Source of the DNA: Paenibacillus sp. OK003
GTDB taxonomy: Bacteria; Bacillota; Bacilli; Paenibacillales; Paenibacillaceae
Direction of reading: 5' to 3'
Assembly: GCF_900109515.1 (NCBI RefSeq)
Contig: NZ_FOBD01000032.1
Location: forward strand, 1 to 40,553
DNA: 40,553 nucleotides
Below, piece by piece: positions 15,873-24,238 of this stretch. The translations under genes were made by a program, and so were the position numbers. A model generated the notes under the pieces. It did no database searches. It worked only from the letters and a program-made list of their open reading frames with translations, and had not been told where the DNA came from. Numbering within the stretch: position 1 is the first letter of the stretch; each line of letters starts with the position of its first letter.

Positions 15873-16007
15873 ATGATGAAGAAATGGTTCGCGCGTGTGG
15901 GTTCTTTTACCGGGTACATCTTCCTGATTGCTGTGGGAGCCTTTTATTTGTTTGCTCTTGTAGCCATCATCCTTCTAGCTATTTACGTCTTTAAGGGCGG
16001 AGCATAA
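15873..16007 (+). CDS. 44-residue hydrophobic membrane peptide
   Basis: A short frame with ATG at 15873 (a second ATG at 15876) and AGAAAGGA nine bases upstream. The product begins MMKKWFARVG and continues as a long hydrophobic helix (YIFLIAVGAFYLFALVAIIL) ending in VFKGGA. The positive N-terminus and single long membrane span are well formed, so this is probably a real small membrane protein. It lies alone between two operons, after a terminator, and has no visible partner. Function unknown; membrane stress peptides and regulators of transporters have this form. Confidence 0.55.
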   Translation: MMKKWFARVGSFTGYIFLIAVGAFYLFALVAIILLAIYVFKGGA

Positions 16008-16197
16008 CATAAACATTTGGAAATCTTGATCATTCATTTTGCTTATTCTTCTTCATTAATATTCAAGCTCATCGTACATACTATGGACATATCGCCCGTT
16101 TATACCACCTTTGTAACGTCTATATGTTGCGATCAATTGGCTAGAAATTCTTTATTCCTCTGATGATATGCCCTCTTTTTTTCCATTTTTCTCCCAT
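16008..16197. other. intergenic region, no gene seen
   Basis: Pyrimidine-rich stretch without open frames of note; the promoter of the next regulator begins at 16198. Confidence 0.4.
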
Positions 16198-16253
16198 TTG
16201 AATTCCATTGTATTTATCGTTTATACTTGGTTTGACCCTAAAGTCAATTCAAG
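16198..16253 (+). promoter_or_regulatory. promoter and 28-bp palindromic operator of the TetR/RND operon
   Basis: TTGAAT (16198-16203), 18-bp spacer and TATACT (16222-16227). Overlapping the -10 and start site is an imperfect palindrome, 16226-16253: CTTGgtTTGAC, six central bases, GTCAAttCAAG (two mismatches in 11-base arms). This size suits a TetR dimer or pair of dimers of the QacR type and suggests autorepression. Confidence 0.6.
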
Positions 16254-16291
16254 AACTAGTAAGTTCCGCAGGTGAGGTGGATGTATCGTTA

Positions 16292-17239
16292 ATGAACCCT
16301 ATCCATGAAATGAATGAGAAGAAAAAGCTCATTATTACCACAGCACTCAAGCTATTCTCGGCCAAAGGCAGTGCCGCAACCTCCATGCAGGAGATTGCAG
16401 AGATATGCGGGATGTCGAAAGGCAGCCTCTACCTCATGTTCAAATCCAAAGAGGAATTAGAGGCCAGTACGATGGAGTACTGCATATTCACGCTCATGGA
16501 CGAAATCTCCCAGATTGAACATGAAGCTGGGCTCACTTCGAGAGAGCGTCTGCACAGGCAGATTGAAACACTGCTTGTCCATGTATCCGAGCTGAAGGAA
16601 TTTTTACGCGTGCAAATGCGCAGCATGATGATGGATGAAGAGCAGCATCGCAAGGAAAAGTGCAACCCGAAGCAAAAGGATTTGGAGATTCGCACACTGC
16701 ACTGGTTTAAGGACAAACTGGAGGATCTGTACGGACCGGAGATTGAACCTTATACCGTAGACCTTATTTTGCTCACACATGGTCTATTCCTCTCCTACGT
16801 CAAAATCTGGTTTACGGAAATGCCTTCCCTTACCGTGTCCAAGATGGCAAGCAACATGCTGCAAACGATCGATTATGCAGCTCGCGGATTGCTCGATCAA
16901 CGCCCTGCCCCTTTGGTTCCTTTGGAACATTGGCCAGCATGGAGCAGCGATTCAGATACAGATTCCACAATGATGCGTCATCCTATTCATATCATCAAAC
17001 AGATGAAGGATATCATCACTTCTGATATGCCTCCAGGGCAATTGCGCAATGACGCGTTGGAGACCATCGCCATCCTGAGACAGGAAATGATGGAATTCAC
17101 ACCGCGACGTGCCATTATCCTGGGCATGATGCGTAATCTGGATCACATTCCTGTCATCCAGCCCTTGCACTCCGAGCTTCAGCACATTATGGATGCCATG
17201 TATAGCCGGTTCATCCAGGCTGACTCGTCACAACAATAA
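16292..17239 (+). CDS. TetR-family regulator of the RND pump
   Basis: A 315-residue protein, longer than the usual 190-220 of the family. The helix-turn-helix is at the N-terminus (TSMQEIAEICGMSKGSLYLMFKSKEELE, about 29-56). The extra length is a C-terminal extension of about 100 residues (from WPAWSSDSD onward) that is helical, charged and unfamiliar to me. ATG at 16292 follows AGGTGAGGTGG by about 11 bases; GTG at 16277 is possible. It lies 40 bases ahead of the RND pump and is probably in the same transcript, an arrangement like yerO-yerP (swrC) of B. subtilis. Expected ligand: a hydrophobic or surfactant-like compound; not determined. Confidence 0.85.
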   Translation: MNPIHEMNEKKKLIITTALKLFSAKGSAATSMQEIAEICGMSKGSLYLMFKSKEELEASTMEYCIFTLMDEISQIEHEAGLTSRERLHRQIETLLVHVSELKEFLRVQMRSMMMDEEQHRKEKCNPKQKDLEIRTLHWFKDKLEDLYGPEIEPYTVDLILLTHGLFLSYVKIWFTEMPSLTVSKMASNMLQTIDYAARGLLDQRPAPLVPLEHWPAWSSDSDTDSTMMRHPIHIIKQMKDIITSDMPPGQLRNDALETIAILRQEMMEFTPRRAIILGMMRNLDHIPVIQPLHSELQHIMDAMYSRFIQADSSQQ

Positions 17240-17279
17240 AGAAATACAGGGAGAAACAGAGAGGAGAAGAAACCATCGT

Positions 17280-20200
17280 ATGAAAGGGATTATTAATTTT
17301 TCACTGAACAACAAGTTTGCGATCTGGATTCTGACCATCATCGTTTCCTTCGCTGGTTTGTACAGCGGGCTGACGATGAAACAGGAGACCATTCCAAACA
17401 TCAATGTGCCATTCTTGAGTGTTACGGCCATTGATCCAGGGGCAGCTCCAGAGGGTATTGTGGAGGATGTCACCAAACCACTCGAACAGACCTTAAGAAA
17501 TGTAGAGGGAATTAAGACACTCACCTCTACTTCCATGGAGAATGCTTCTTCCATCACCCTCGAATTTGATTATGGTACCGATCTGGACAACGCTACCGCA
17601 GCGGTACGCGAAGCACTGAATGAGGTGCAGTTGCCGGATGGTGTACAGAAGCCTACCATCTCGAAGTTCAGTATCAACTCCTTCCCGGTTGTCTCGCTCA
17701 GCTTGTCTGACAAGGACGGCGGCGATCTTGAACAATTGACTCGACTGGTTGAAACGGATATCCAGCCTGCACTCGAAGATATTGACGGTGTAGCTCAAGT
17801 CCAAGTTTCCGGCCAATATGTTAAGGAAGTTCAACTGAAGTTTGATCAGAAAAAAATGAACGAACTCGGTTTGACTGAAGATACAGTCAACGGCATCGTT
17901 CAAGGCTCTTCTGTCCGTGTACCACTCGGACTGTTCGAACTGGACAAAGCACAGAAAGCTGTTGTTGTTGATGGCAATATCATCGATCTGGATGATTTGA
18001 AAAATCTCGCTATTCCGGTTGTACCAAGCGGTGCAGGAGCAGGCAGTGGTTCGGCCACAGCACCACAAGGCGCCGGGGCACAAGCTGGTGGAGCAGCTCA
18101 AGGCTCTGCACAAGGTTCTGACCAGGCTGCAGGACAAGCCGCTGGCGGAAATGCCAGTGTGGGCAGCACTTCAGGTGCCGCAAACGCACCTGGAATTCCA
18201 ACGGTTAAATTAAGCGAGATCGCCAAGATTGAAGTTATTGGTCAGGCGGAATCCATTTCCCGGACAGACGGTAAGGAATCCATCGGGATCTCGATCGTTA
18301 AGTCCAATGATGCCAACACCGTTGATGTTGTTAAGGCGGTTAAAGACAAAGCGGAAGAATTACAAACGCAGTTCAAAAACGCCGATTTGACTGTTTTGCT
18401 TGACCAAGGTAAACCTATCCAGGACTCCGTAAACACGATGTTGTTCAAAGCGATGTTTGGTGCTTTGTTCGCCATTTTGATCATTCTGTTGTTCCTGCGT
18501 GATATTCGCTCCACCATTATTTCCATTATCTCTATCCCGCTCTCCTTGCTCATTGCATTGACAGCACTGAATATGATGGACATTACGCTGAACATGATGA
18601 CCCTGGGTGCCATGACGGTTGCGATTGGACGGGTTGTCGATGACTCCATCGTTGTTATCGAGAATATCTATCGCAGACTGACACTCAAGGGAGAGAAACT
18701 TAAAGGCCGTGATTTGATCCGGGAAGCTACCCGTGAAATGTTCATTCCGATCCTCTCTTCCACGATCGTAACCATTGCGGTATTCCTGCCGCTGGCACTG
18801 GTGAGTGGTATGGTCGGTGAGCTGTTCATGCCATTTGCCTTGACCATGGTCTTTGCTTTGCTGGCATCCCTGATTGTGGCTGTTACGATTGTACCGATGC
18901 TGGCACATACGCTGTTCCGCAAAGGTCTGAAGAACAAGCAGAATCATGAGGAAAAACCAGGCAAGATGGCGGAGGGTTACAAACGTCTCTTGAACTGGAC
19001 ATTGTCTCACAAACTCATCACCGTCGGCGTTGCTGTATTGCTGCTCGTCGGCAGTTTGTTCCTGTATCCGTTCATCGGTGCAAGTTTCTTGCCGGAACAA
19101 CAAGATAAATATGTGACCATTACGTATAGCCCGGAAACTGGAGCTTTGCGTGAAGATGTAGAAAAAGAAGCACTCGTAGCCGAGAAATGGTTGCTGAAGC
19201 AGCCAGGTCTGGAGAAAATGCAGTATTCCATCGGCGGCAGCAATCCACTGAGCAGCATGGGTGGAGGCAGCTCCAACTCTGCTCTCTTCTATATTGAATA
19301 TAACGAAGATACGAAAGACTTTACAAAAGTGAAAGAACAGCTTGTGGAAGGTCTGAAGAAAGAAGTTACTGTAGGAACTTGGAATGAGCTTGATATGTCC
19401 GGGGGACTGGGAGGCAGCAGCTTGAGCCTTTCCATCTATGGTGACAATGTAGATCAGATCAAACCTGTCTCGGATGAAATTCTGAAGCTGGTTCAAGCAG
19501 ATACCGAATCTTTTGAAAAAGCCGACACCACACTCTCCGATACCTACGGGCAATACACGCTCGTCGCGGATCAGGAGAAACTGAGCTCGCTGGGTCTGAC
19601 TGCTGGCCAACTGGCTATGGCATTGAGTCCTGCACAGGAACGGCCTGTACTCACAGAAGTGGATATCGACAACAAAACGTATAAAGTCTATGTAGAGACT
19701 GACAAAAAGACATTTACCAGCATTGCTGATATTGAAAACGAAAAAGTCACTTCACCGCTCGGCATCGAAGTACCAATCAAAGATGTCGCCAAAGTGGAAG
19801 AAGGCACCTCGCCGAACTCCATCATGCGTATTGACGGTAAGGTTGTCGCACAGGTGACTGCCGACATTCTCGCTTCCGATGTGCAGAAGGCTTCAACCAA
19901 CCTGCAGGCAAACATCGACAAGCTGGATCTGCCGGATGGTGTGGAAGTGAAATTTGGCGGTACAACCGAACAGATTAATGACACGTTTACCCAGCTCGGT
20001 CTCGCCATGGCAGCAGCCATCGCGATTGTGTACTTTGTGCTTGTTGTTACGTTCGGCGGTGGACTGGCGCCATTTGCCATCCTGTTCTCCCTGCCATTTA
20101 CCGTCATTGGTATTATGGTCGGCCTGTTCGTAGCTGGCGGTACGCTTGACGTATCTGCCATGATGGGTGGACTGATGCTGATCGGGATCGTGGTCACCAA

Positions 20201-20498
20201 TGCCATCGTCCTAATTGACCGTGTTATTCACAAGGAAAAAGAGGGAATGCCTACTCGGGAAGCCTTGCTGGAAGCCGGAGCAACGCGTCTGCGTCCAATT
20301 CTGATGACAGCTCTGGCTACCATTGGTGCCTTGCTGCCACTGGTGACAGGACTCGAAGAAAGCGCAGGGATCATCTCGAAAGGTCTCGGAATTACCGTAA
20401 TCGGCGGTCTGATCAGCTCCACGCTGCTGACTCTGGTTATCGTGCCAATCGTGTATGAGTTCCTGATGAAGTTCAAAAAGAAAAGAATTGAAGATTAA
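17280..20498 (+). CDS. swrC: RND-family efflux transporter (SwrC/AcrB-like)
   Basis: A 1072-residue pump of the HAE-RND type, driven by protons. The N-terminal helix (FAIWILTIIVSFAGLYSGL), PNINVPFLSVTAIDPGAAPE and the two helix-rich halves (about residues 370-560 and 880-1065) are as expected. The helix 4 motif GRVVDDSIVVIENIYRRL carries the paired aspartates of the proton relay. In B. subtilis SwrC exports surfactin and lipopeptides. ATG at 17280 has GAGAGGAGAAG upstream. Odd feature: residues about 247-304 form a low-complexity insert of Gly, Ala, Ser and Gln (for example GAGAGSGSATAPQGAG) between the docking region and IPTVKL. A strong terminator follows. Substrate unknown. Confidence 0.92.
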   Translation: MKGIINFSLNNKFAIWILTIIVSFAGLYSGLTMKQETIPNINVPFLSVTAIDPGAAPEGIVEDVTKPLEQTLRNVEGIKTLTSTSMENASSITLEFDYGTDLDNATAAVREALNEVQLPDGVQKPTISKFSINSFPVVSLSLSDKDGGDLEQLTRLVETDIQPALEDIDGVAQVQVSGQYVKEVQLKFDQKKMNELGLTEDTVNGIVQGSSVRVPLGLFELDKAQKAVVVDGNIIDLDDLKNLAIPVVPSGAGAGSGSATAPQGAGAQAGGAAQGSAQGSDQAAGQAAGGNASVGSTSGAANAPGIPTVKLSEIAKIEVIGQAESISRTDGKESIGISIVKSNDANTVDVVKAVKDKAEELQTQFKNADLTVLLDQGKPIQDSVNTMLFKAMFGALFAILIILLFLRDIRSTIISIISIPLSLLIALTALNMMDITLNMMTLGAMTVAIGRVVDDSIVVIENIYRRLTLKGEKLKGRDLIREATREMFIPILSSTIVTIAVFLPLALVSGMVGELFMPFALTMVFALLASLIVAVTIVPMLAHTLFRKGLKNKQNHEEKPGKMAEGYKRLLNWTLSHKLITVGVAVLLLVGSLFLYPFIGASFLPEQQDKYVTITYSPETGALREDVEKEALVAEKWLLKQPGLEKMQYSIGGSNPLSSMGGGSSNSALFYIEYNEDTKDFTKVKEQLVEGLKKEVTVGTWNELDMSGGLGGSSLSLSIYGDNVDQIKPVSDEILKLVQADTESFEKADTTLSDTYGQYTLVADQEKLSSLGLTAGQLAMALSPAQERPVLTEVDIDNKTYKVYVETDKKTFTSIADIENEKVTSPLGIEVPIKDVAKVEEGTSPNSIMRIDGKVVAQVTADILASDVQKASTNLQANIDKLDLPDGVEVKFGGTTEQINDTFTQLGLAMAAAIAIVYFVLVVTFGGGLAPFAILFSLPFTVIGIMVGLFVAGGTLDVSAMMGGLMLIGIVVTNAIVLIDRVIHKEKEGMPTREALLEAGATRLRPILMTALATIGALLPLVTGLEESAGIISKGLGITVIGGLISSTLLTLVIVPIVYEFLMKFKKKRIED

Positions 20499-20560
20499 TC
20501 GACACCTTCTGTTGATCGAATTAAATCATCACTCCGAATTAAGATAATCTTCTAACATAG

Positions 20561-20623
20561 AACACCCCTTAGTCCACATTAGATATGGTTTGTACATTCT
20601 GATCTGCGGCTAAGGGGTGTTTT
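20561..20623 (+). terminator. terminator of the TetR/RND operon
   Basis: AACACCCCTTAG (20561-20572) pairs perfectly with CTAAGGGGTGTT (20610-20621) and ends in TTT. The loop of 37 bases is long. Confidence 0.65.
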
Positions 20624-20698
20624 ACATTTACTATCATTTCTTAGCCTCGGTCATAGAAACATCTTGATGTCAGATAGAACTACATAGGAATAATCCAT

Positions 20699-20747
20699 TT
20701 TGTTTTATTTCATAAAAAGAAGAGATCCTTTTGTAAAATAAAACAAA
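20699..20747. repeat. inverted repeat upstream of the PucR-family gene
   Basis: TTTGTTTTATTT (20699-20710) and AAATAAAACAAA (20736-20747) are perfect complements 25 bases apart, and weaker pairing extends inward. They lie about 125 bases before the GTG start, so this may be an operator for autoregulation or the site of another dimeric regulator. The rest of the gap 20499-20872 holds the terminator above and nothing else recognisable. Confidence 0.45.
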
Positions 20748-20872
20748 TGAACGTGAGATTTCAGCCCATCTGCTGTAAACGGACTTATAATCAAAACAAA
20801 CGCTCTTTAGAAGCCCGACTTACAAAACGGGTATGGAAAACTGCATGTATTTGTGGGAAGGACGGTGATGGT

Positions 20873-22561
20873 GTGGGGGAAACGACGCTGCATATTCAGA
20901 TGAGAGACATGCTGAAACGTCCGGTGTTCCGCAAGGCTGAGGTGCTCGCCAGTGAACGGGCCTTGGAGCGATACGTGCGCTGGGTGCACATCATGGAGGT
21001 TACCGAAGTAGGCAATTTGCTGAATGGCGGGGAATTGGTGCTAACGACTGGCATTGGCTGGCAGGAGGATGAAAAGCAGGGTCTGTCTTTCCTGCGGCAG
21101 TTAATTGCTCGCGGAGCTGCGGGACTGTGTATCGAACTGGGGGCTCACACCAAGTCCCAGCTTGGACCCATGAAGGAGCTTGCAGCCGAAGAGGATTTCC
21201 CACTGATCTGGTTCCATGAACAAGTACGTTATATAGATATTACACAGGACCTGCATTTCGCCCTGATTCGCAGCCACCAGCGTATGCTTGCCGAGCTCGA
21301 TAGCCTCACCACCTCGTTCAACCAACTTCTTTTGAATGGAGACGGTGTACAACCACTGCTCCGACTATTGTCTCGCACAACGGGTTACCCTGTAGCGTTA
21401 TATCCACTGGATGGGGAAGCAAGTGCCGTTCCCTACTGCCCTCCAGCCCAATTGGAGATTCGTCGGCAGGCGTGGTTGACACGTCGTGGTCATTCGGCCG
21501 ATGCAGATCATTTGGGAGATCATTTCGTGCAGAGGAATCACTCGGTGCATTCACTGGATGCACTCACCCTGCCTGTTCAGGCGCTTGATTATGTATTTGC
21601 CGATCTGGTGCTGATGCTCGATAAGCTGCCGGATCACGATCAGGAGCTGCATAACAGACCTTCTGATGAGTTCATCATCCAGGCACTGGAACGTTGTGCA
21701 GCCGCCATTGCTCAGGACTGGATGCGCACCAAATACATGGAGGAAAAACGACGCTACAAGGAAGATATGTGGGTCATTGACTGGCTTAACGGACATCATT
21801 CTGCAAAAGAAATTCATGAATATGTATCTGCTGCCAATGCCCAGCTTGCTTCTGGAAAAGGTACTGTCATTTTGTTCGATAGCAATCCCGGCTATACTGA
21901 CAGTCTCAAGCTGCAGAAACTGCTGATTCAACGCAACATCGTTGCCCGTTCCGTGTTCTCGCGGGAAGGATTCGCCCTGTACAGCACGGTTCTAAACCAC
22001 CAGATCATTCTGATTATTGTTGACCCATTGCCTGGATCTCAGCGAAAAAGCAGTCTTTGGCGCTGCATTGAACAGTTGCAGCAGCATGAACAGGAACAGA
22101 CCCATCGCCTCTTCTCGGGTCTGTTCGGCATCGGTCACAGCTGTGCTGATCTATCACGTCTGAAAGACAGCCTTGAGGCAGCCAAGGATACCCTGCGCAT
22201 ACAGAAGGACATCGGTGTGATGCAGCAGCCCTTTTACAGCAATCTTCACTGTTATCGCATTATAGCCAGCATGAAGCAGAGCGGCAGTCTGGATGACTTC
22301 ATTGAAGAATATCTCGGGCCAGTCATTCGTTATGATGCCGAAAAAGGCGGCCAGTTGTTGCGTACGCTTAAACAATATTTTATTCTGTGCTGCTCCAAGC
22401 AGGAGACGGCCACGGCTTTGTTTATCGTCCGACAGACGTTATATCACAGATTGCACAAAATTGAGACACTCCTGGGTGATGACTATACCCTCCCCGAGAA
22501 ACGCGTCGCCATCGAACTGGCCATCTATGCATATGAATACGTTCATGGACCACTCGCGTGA
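20873..22561 (+). CDS. pucR: PucR-family transcriptional regulator
   Basis: A 562-residue regulator. The N-terminal PucR domain is clear (MRDMLKRPVFRKAEVLASE, then GELVLTTGIGW about 55-65 and FPLIWF). A variable middle follows, then a C-terminal PucR helix-turn-helix (TATALFIVRQTLYHRLHKIETLLGDD, about 510-540). PucR of B. subtilis controls purine catabolism, and relatives control hydantoin and pyrimidine degradation. GTG at 20873 is chosen because GGAAGGA lies 11 bases upstream and the PucR domain begins soon after. It converges on the pyrimidine-degradation operon with four bases between the two stops, so it is probably its regulator, sensing a pathway compound. The direction of control is not shown by the sequence. 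Confidence 0.88.
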   Translation: MGETTLHIQMRDMLKRPVFRKAEVLASERALERYVRWVHIMEVTEVGNLLNGGELVLTTGIGWQEDEKQGLSFLRQLIARGAAGLCIELGAHTKSQLGPMKELAAEEDFPLIWFHEQVRYIDITQDLHFALIRSHQRMLAELDSLTTSFNQLLLNGDGVQPLLRLLSRTTGYPVALYPLDGEASAVPYCPPAQLEIRRQAWLTRRGHSADADHLGDHFVQRNHSVHSLDALTLPVQALDYVFADLVLMLDKLPDHDQELHNRPSDEFIIQALERCAAAIAQDWMRTKYMEEKRRYKEDMWVIDWLNGHHSAKEIHEYVSAANAQLASGKGTVILFDSNPGYTDSLKLQKLLIQRNIVARSVFSREGFALYSTVLNHQIILIIVDPLPGSQRKSSLWRCIEQLQQHEQEQTHRLFSGLFGIGHSCADLSRLKDSLEAAKDTLRIQKDIGVMQQPFYSNLHCYRIIASMKQSGSLDDFIEEYLGPVIRYDAEKGGQLLRTLKQYFILCCSKQETATALFIVRQTLYHRLHKIETLLGDDYTLPEKRVAIELAIYAYEYVHGPLA

Positions 22562-22565
22562 CCTT

Positions 22566-22793
22566 CTACGCTCCTTTTTGCTCCTGAAGCTGCCTGATCA
22601 GGATATGACTGAACCACTTCCGCCCAGATGCCGTACCCACATATTGCTCCTGCTTCTCTCCGGGAAGGTCGGGGTGCCCCCACACGACATGAGCACCCTC
22701 CAGATGTTCCCGAACGGCATAAATACGATAACCCTGCGCCACCATTCGTTCAATCGCTATCTTTTCCGCTTCAAATACATCATGGTCCGACAT
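22566..22793 (-). CDS. 75-residue conserved-looking protein at the end of the pyrimidine operon
   Basis: A small soluble acidic/basic protein (MSDHDVFEAEKIAIERM...) with no signal, membrane segment or cysteine pairs. It contains AQGYRIYAVREHLEGAHVVWGHPDLPGEKQ, with several H and W residues. ATG at 22793 is chosen because GGAGGGTGA lies five to six bases upstream; GTG at 22802 would overlap the dihydropyrimidinase stop. It is the last gene of the operon and is translationally linked to the dihydropyrimidinase, so it probably serves the pathway, for instance as an accessory or small regulatory subunit. I do not recognise the family. Its stop is only four bases from the stop of pucR. Confidence 0.7.
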   Translation of the reverse strand: MSDHDVFEAEKIAIERMVAQGYRIYAVREHLEGAHVVWGHPDLPGEKQEQYVGTASGRKWFSHILIRQLQEQKGA

Positions 22794-22798
22794 CAGCT

Positions 22799-24238
22799 TC
22801 ACCCTCCATTCACTGCCGTCACAGGCTGTTTTACAGGTAATGGTACACCAGCATCATATTTGTCACGCTTCACATATCGACCCGCGCCTGCCACTCCGGC
22901 AAACTGCCGGTCCCGAATCACATATTCCCCGCGGCACAGCACTGTCACCGGACATCCCTGAATCTGCATGCCTTCAAAGGCGCTATAGTCCACATTCATA
23001 TGGTGGGTAGCTGCCGAAATCACCCTTGAGATCGATGGGTCAAAAATGACGATATCCGCATCTGTCCCCACAGCAAGCGTTCCTTTCTGCGGAAATAAAC
23101 CAAATAGCTTGCTTGCCCGTGTAGAGCATAAATCCACCCACTGATTCAGCGAAATCCGACCCTTCATTACCCCTTCGGAATATAAAATGCTCAGCCGATC
23201 CTCAATGACAGGTCCGCCATTTGGAATTTTGCTGAAATCTTCCCGCCCCAGATCCTTCTGTCCCTTGAAGTTAAATGAACAATGATCCGAGCCAATGGTC
23301 TGCAATTGACCGTTCTTGAGTGCATTCCACAGCACTTCCTGATGATGGACTTCACGCAGCGGTGGAGACCAGACATACTTTGCGCCTTCAAAATCAGGTT
23401 GATCCATCTTCGATAGATCCAGAGTTAAGTATTGCGGGCAGGTCTCGCCCCAGATTCGATAACCCATGTCTCGCATACGCGCGATCTGTTCCACGGCCTC
23501 GGCACAGGTCACGTGCACCACATAGAGCTGTGAATCGGCAAGTGCTGCCAATCGGGCCGCACGTCCTGTAGCCTCACCCTCCAGAATGGATGGTCGGGTA
23601 AGCGCATGGTGGATCGGTTCTGTTCTCCCATCCGCCAGGGCCTGCCGGACCAGCAGATCAATAACATCGCCGTTCTCGGCATGTACCATGACGAGTGCGC
23701 CGTACTCTTTGGCCTTTTGCAGCGTCTGAAAGAGAATGCCGTCATCGGCCTGGAACTGATTTTTATAAGCCATGAACACCTTGAAGGAAGACACACCCTC
23801 TTCTTCAATGATCTGTGGCAGTTCCTCCAGCACCTGATCATTCATCTCGCCAATCATCAAATGAAACCCGTAATCAATGGCGGCTTTGCCCTCGGCTTTG
23901 GCATGCCATTCCTGAAGGGATTCCAGCAAAGGTCGGCCTTTTTGCGTCAAACAGAAATCAATGACCGTCGTTGTGCCACCGAAGGCAGCAGCTGCGGTAC
24001 CCGTTGCAAAATCATCCGCCGTCACTGTTCCGCCGAACGGCATATCCAGATGAGTATGCGGATCAATCCCGCCAGGGATGACATAACAGCCGGACGCATC
24101 CACAACCTCCGTTCGTTCATCCGGCACAAGTCCCATGCCAATCTGCACAATCTTTCCATTTTCAATGTAGATATCCGCTTCAAACGTATCCGACGCCGCG
24201 ACCAACATTCCATTACGAATCAATTTGCGGGTACTCAT
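22799..24238 (-). CDS. hydA: dihydropyrimidinase / D-hydantoinase
   Basis: A 479-residue cyclic amidohydrolase that opens dihydrouracil or dihydrothymine to N-carbamoyl-beta-amino acids, and hydantoins as side substrates. The binuclear zinc site is complete: GGIDPHTHLDMP with H-x-H (about 59-61), the lysine that becomes carbamylated in SSFKVFMAYK (about 151), MVHAEN (H about 184), VVHVTCAEA (H about 240) and GSDHCSF (D about 317). Length is typical. ATG overlaps the preA stop (ATGA) with GGAGG ahead. It is second from the end of the operon and acts after PreTA. Confidence 0.93.
   Translation of the reverse strand: MSTRKLIRNGMLVAASDTFEADIYIENGKIVQIGMGLVPDERTEVVDASGCYVIPGGIDPHTHLDMPFGGTVTADDFATGTAAAAFGGTTTVIDFCLTQKGRPLLESLQEWHAKAEGKAAIDYGFHLMIGEMNDQVLEELPQIIEEEGVSSFKVFMAYKNQFQADDGILFQTLQKAKEYGALVMVHAENGDVIDLLVRQALADGRTEPIHHALTRPSILEGEATGRAARLAALADSQLYVVHVTCAEAVEQIARMRDMGYRIWGETCPQYLTLDLSKMDQPDFEGAKYVWSPPLREVHHQEVLWNALKNGQLQTIGSDHCSFNFKGQKDLGREDFSKIPNGGPVIEDRLSILYSEGVMKGRISLNQWVDLCSTRASKLFGLFPQKGTLAVGTDADIVIFDPSISRVISAATHHMNVDYSAFEGMQIQGCPVTVLCRGEYVIRDRQFAGVAGAGRYVKRDKYDAGVPLPVKQPVTAVNGG

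Noticed and set aside
18360..19610. 416-codon minus-strand open frame opposite the RND gene
   Set aside because: It is a shadow of the strongly supported RND coding frame; rich in Q and H as expected from reverse reading, with no ribosome site.
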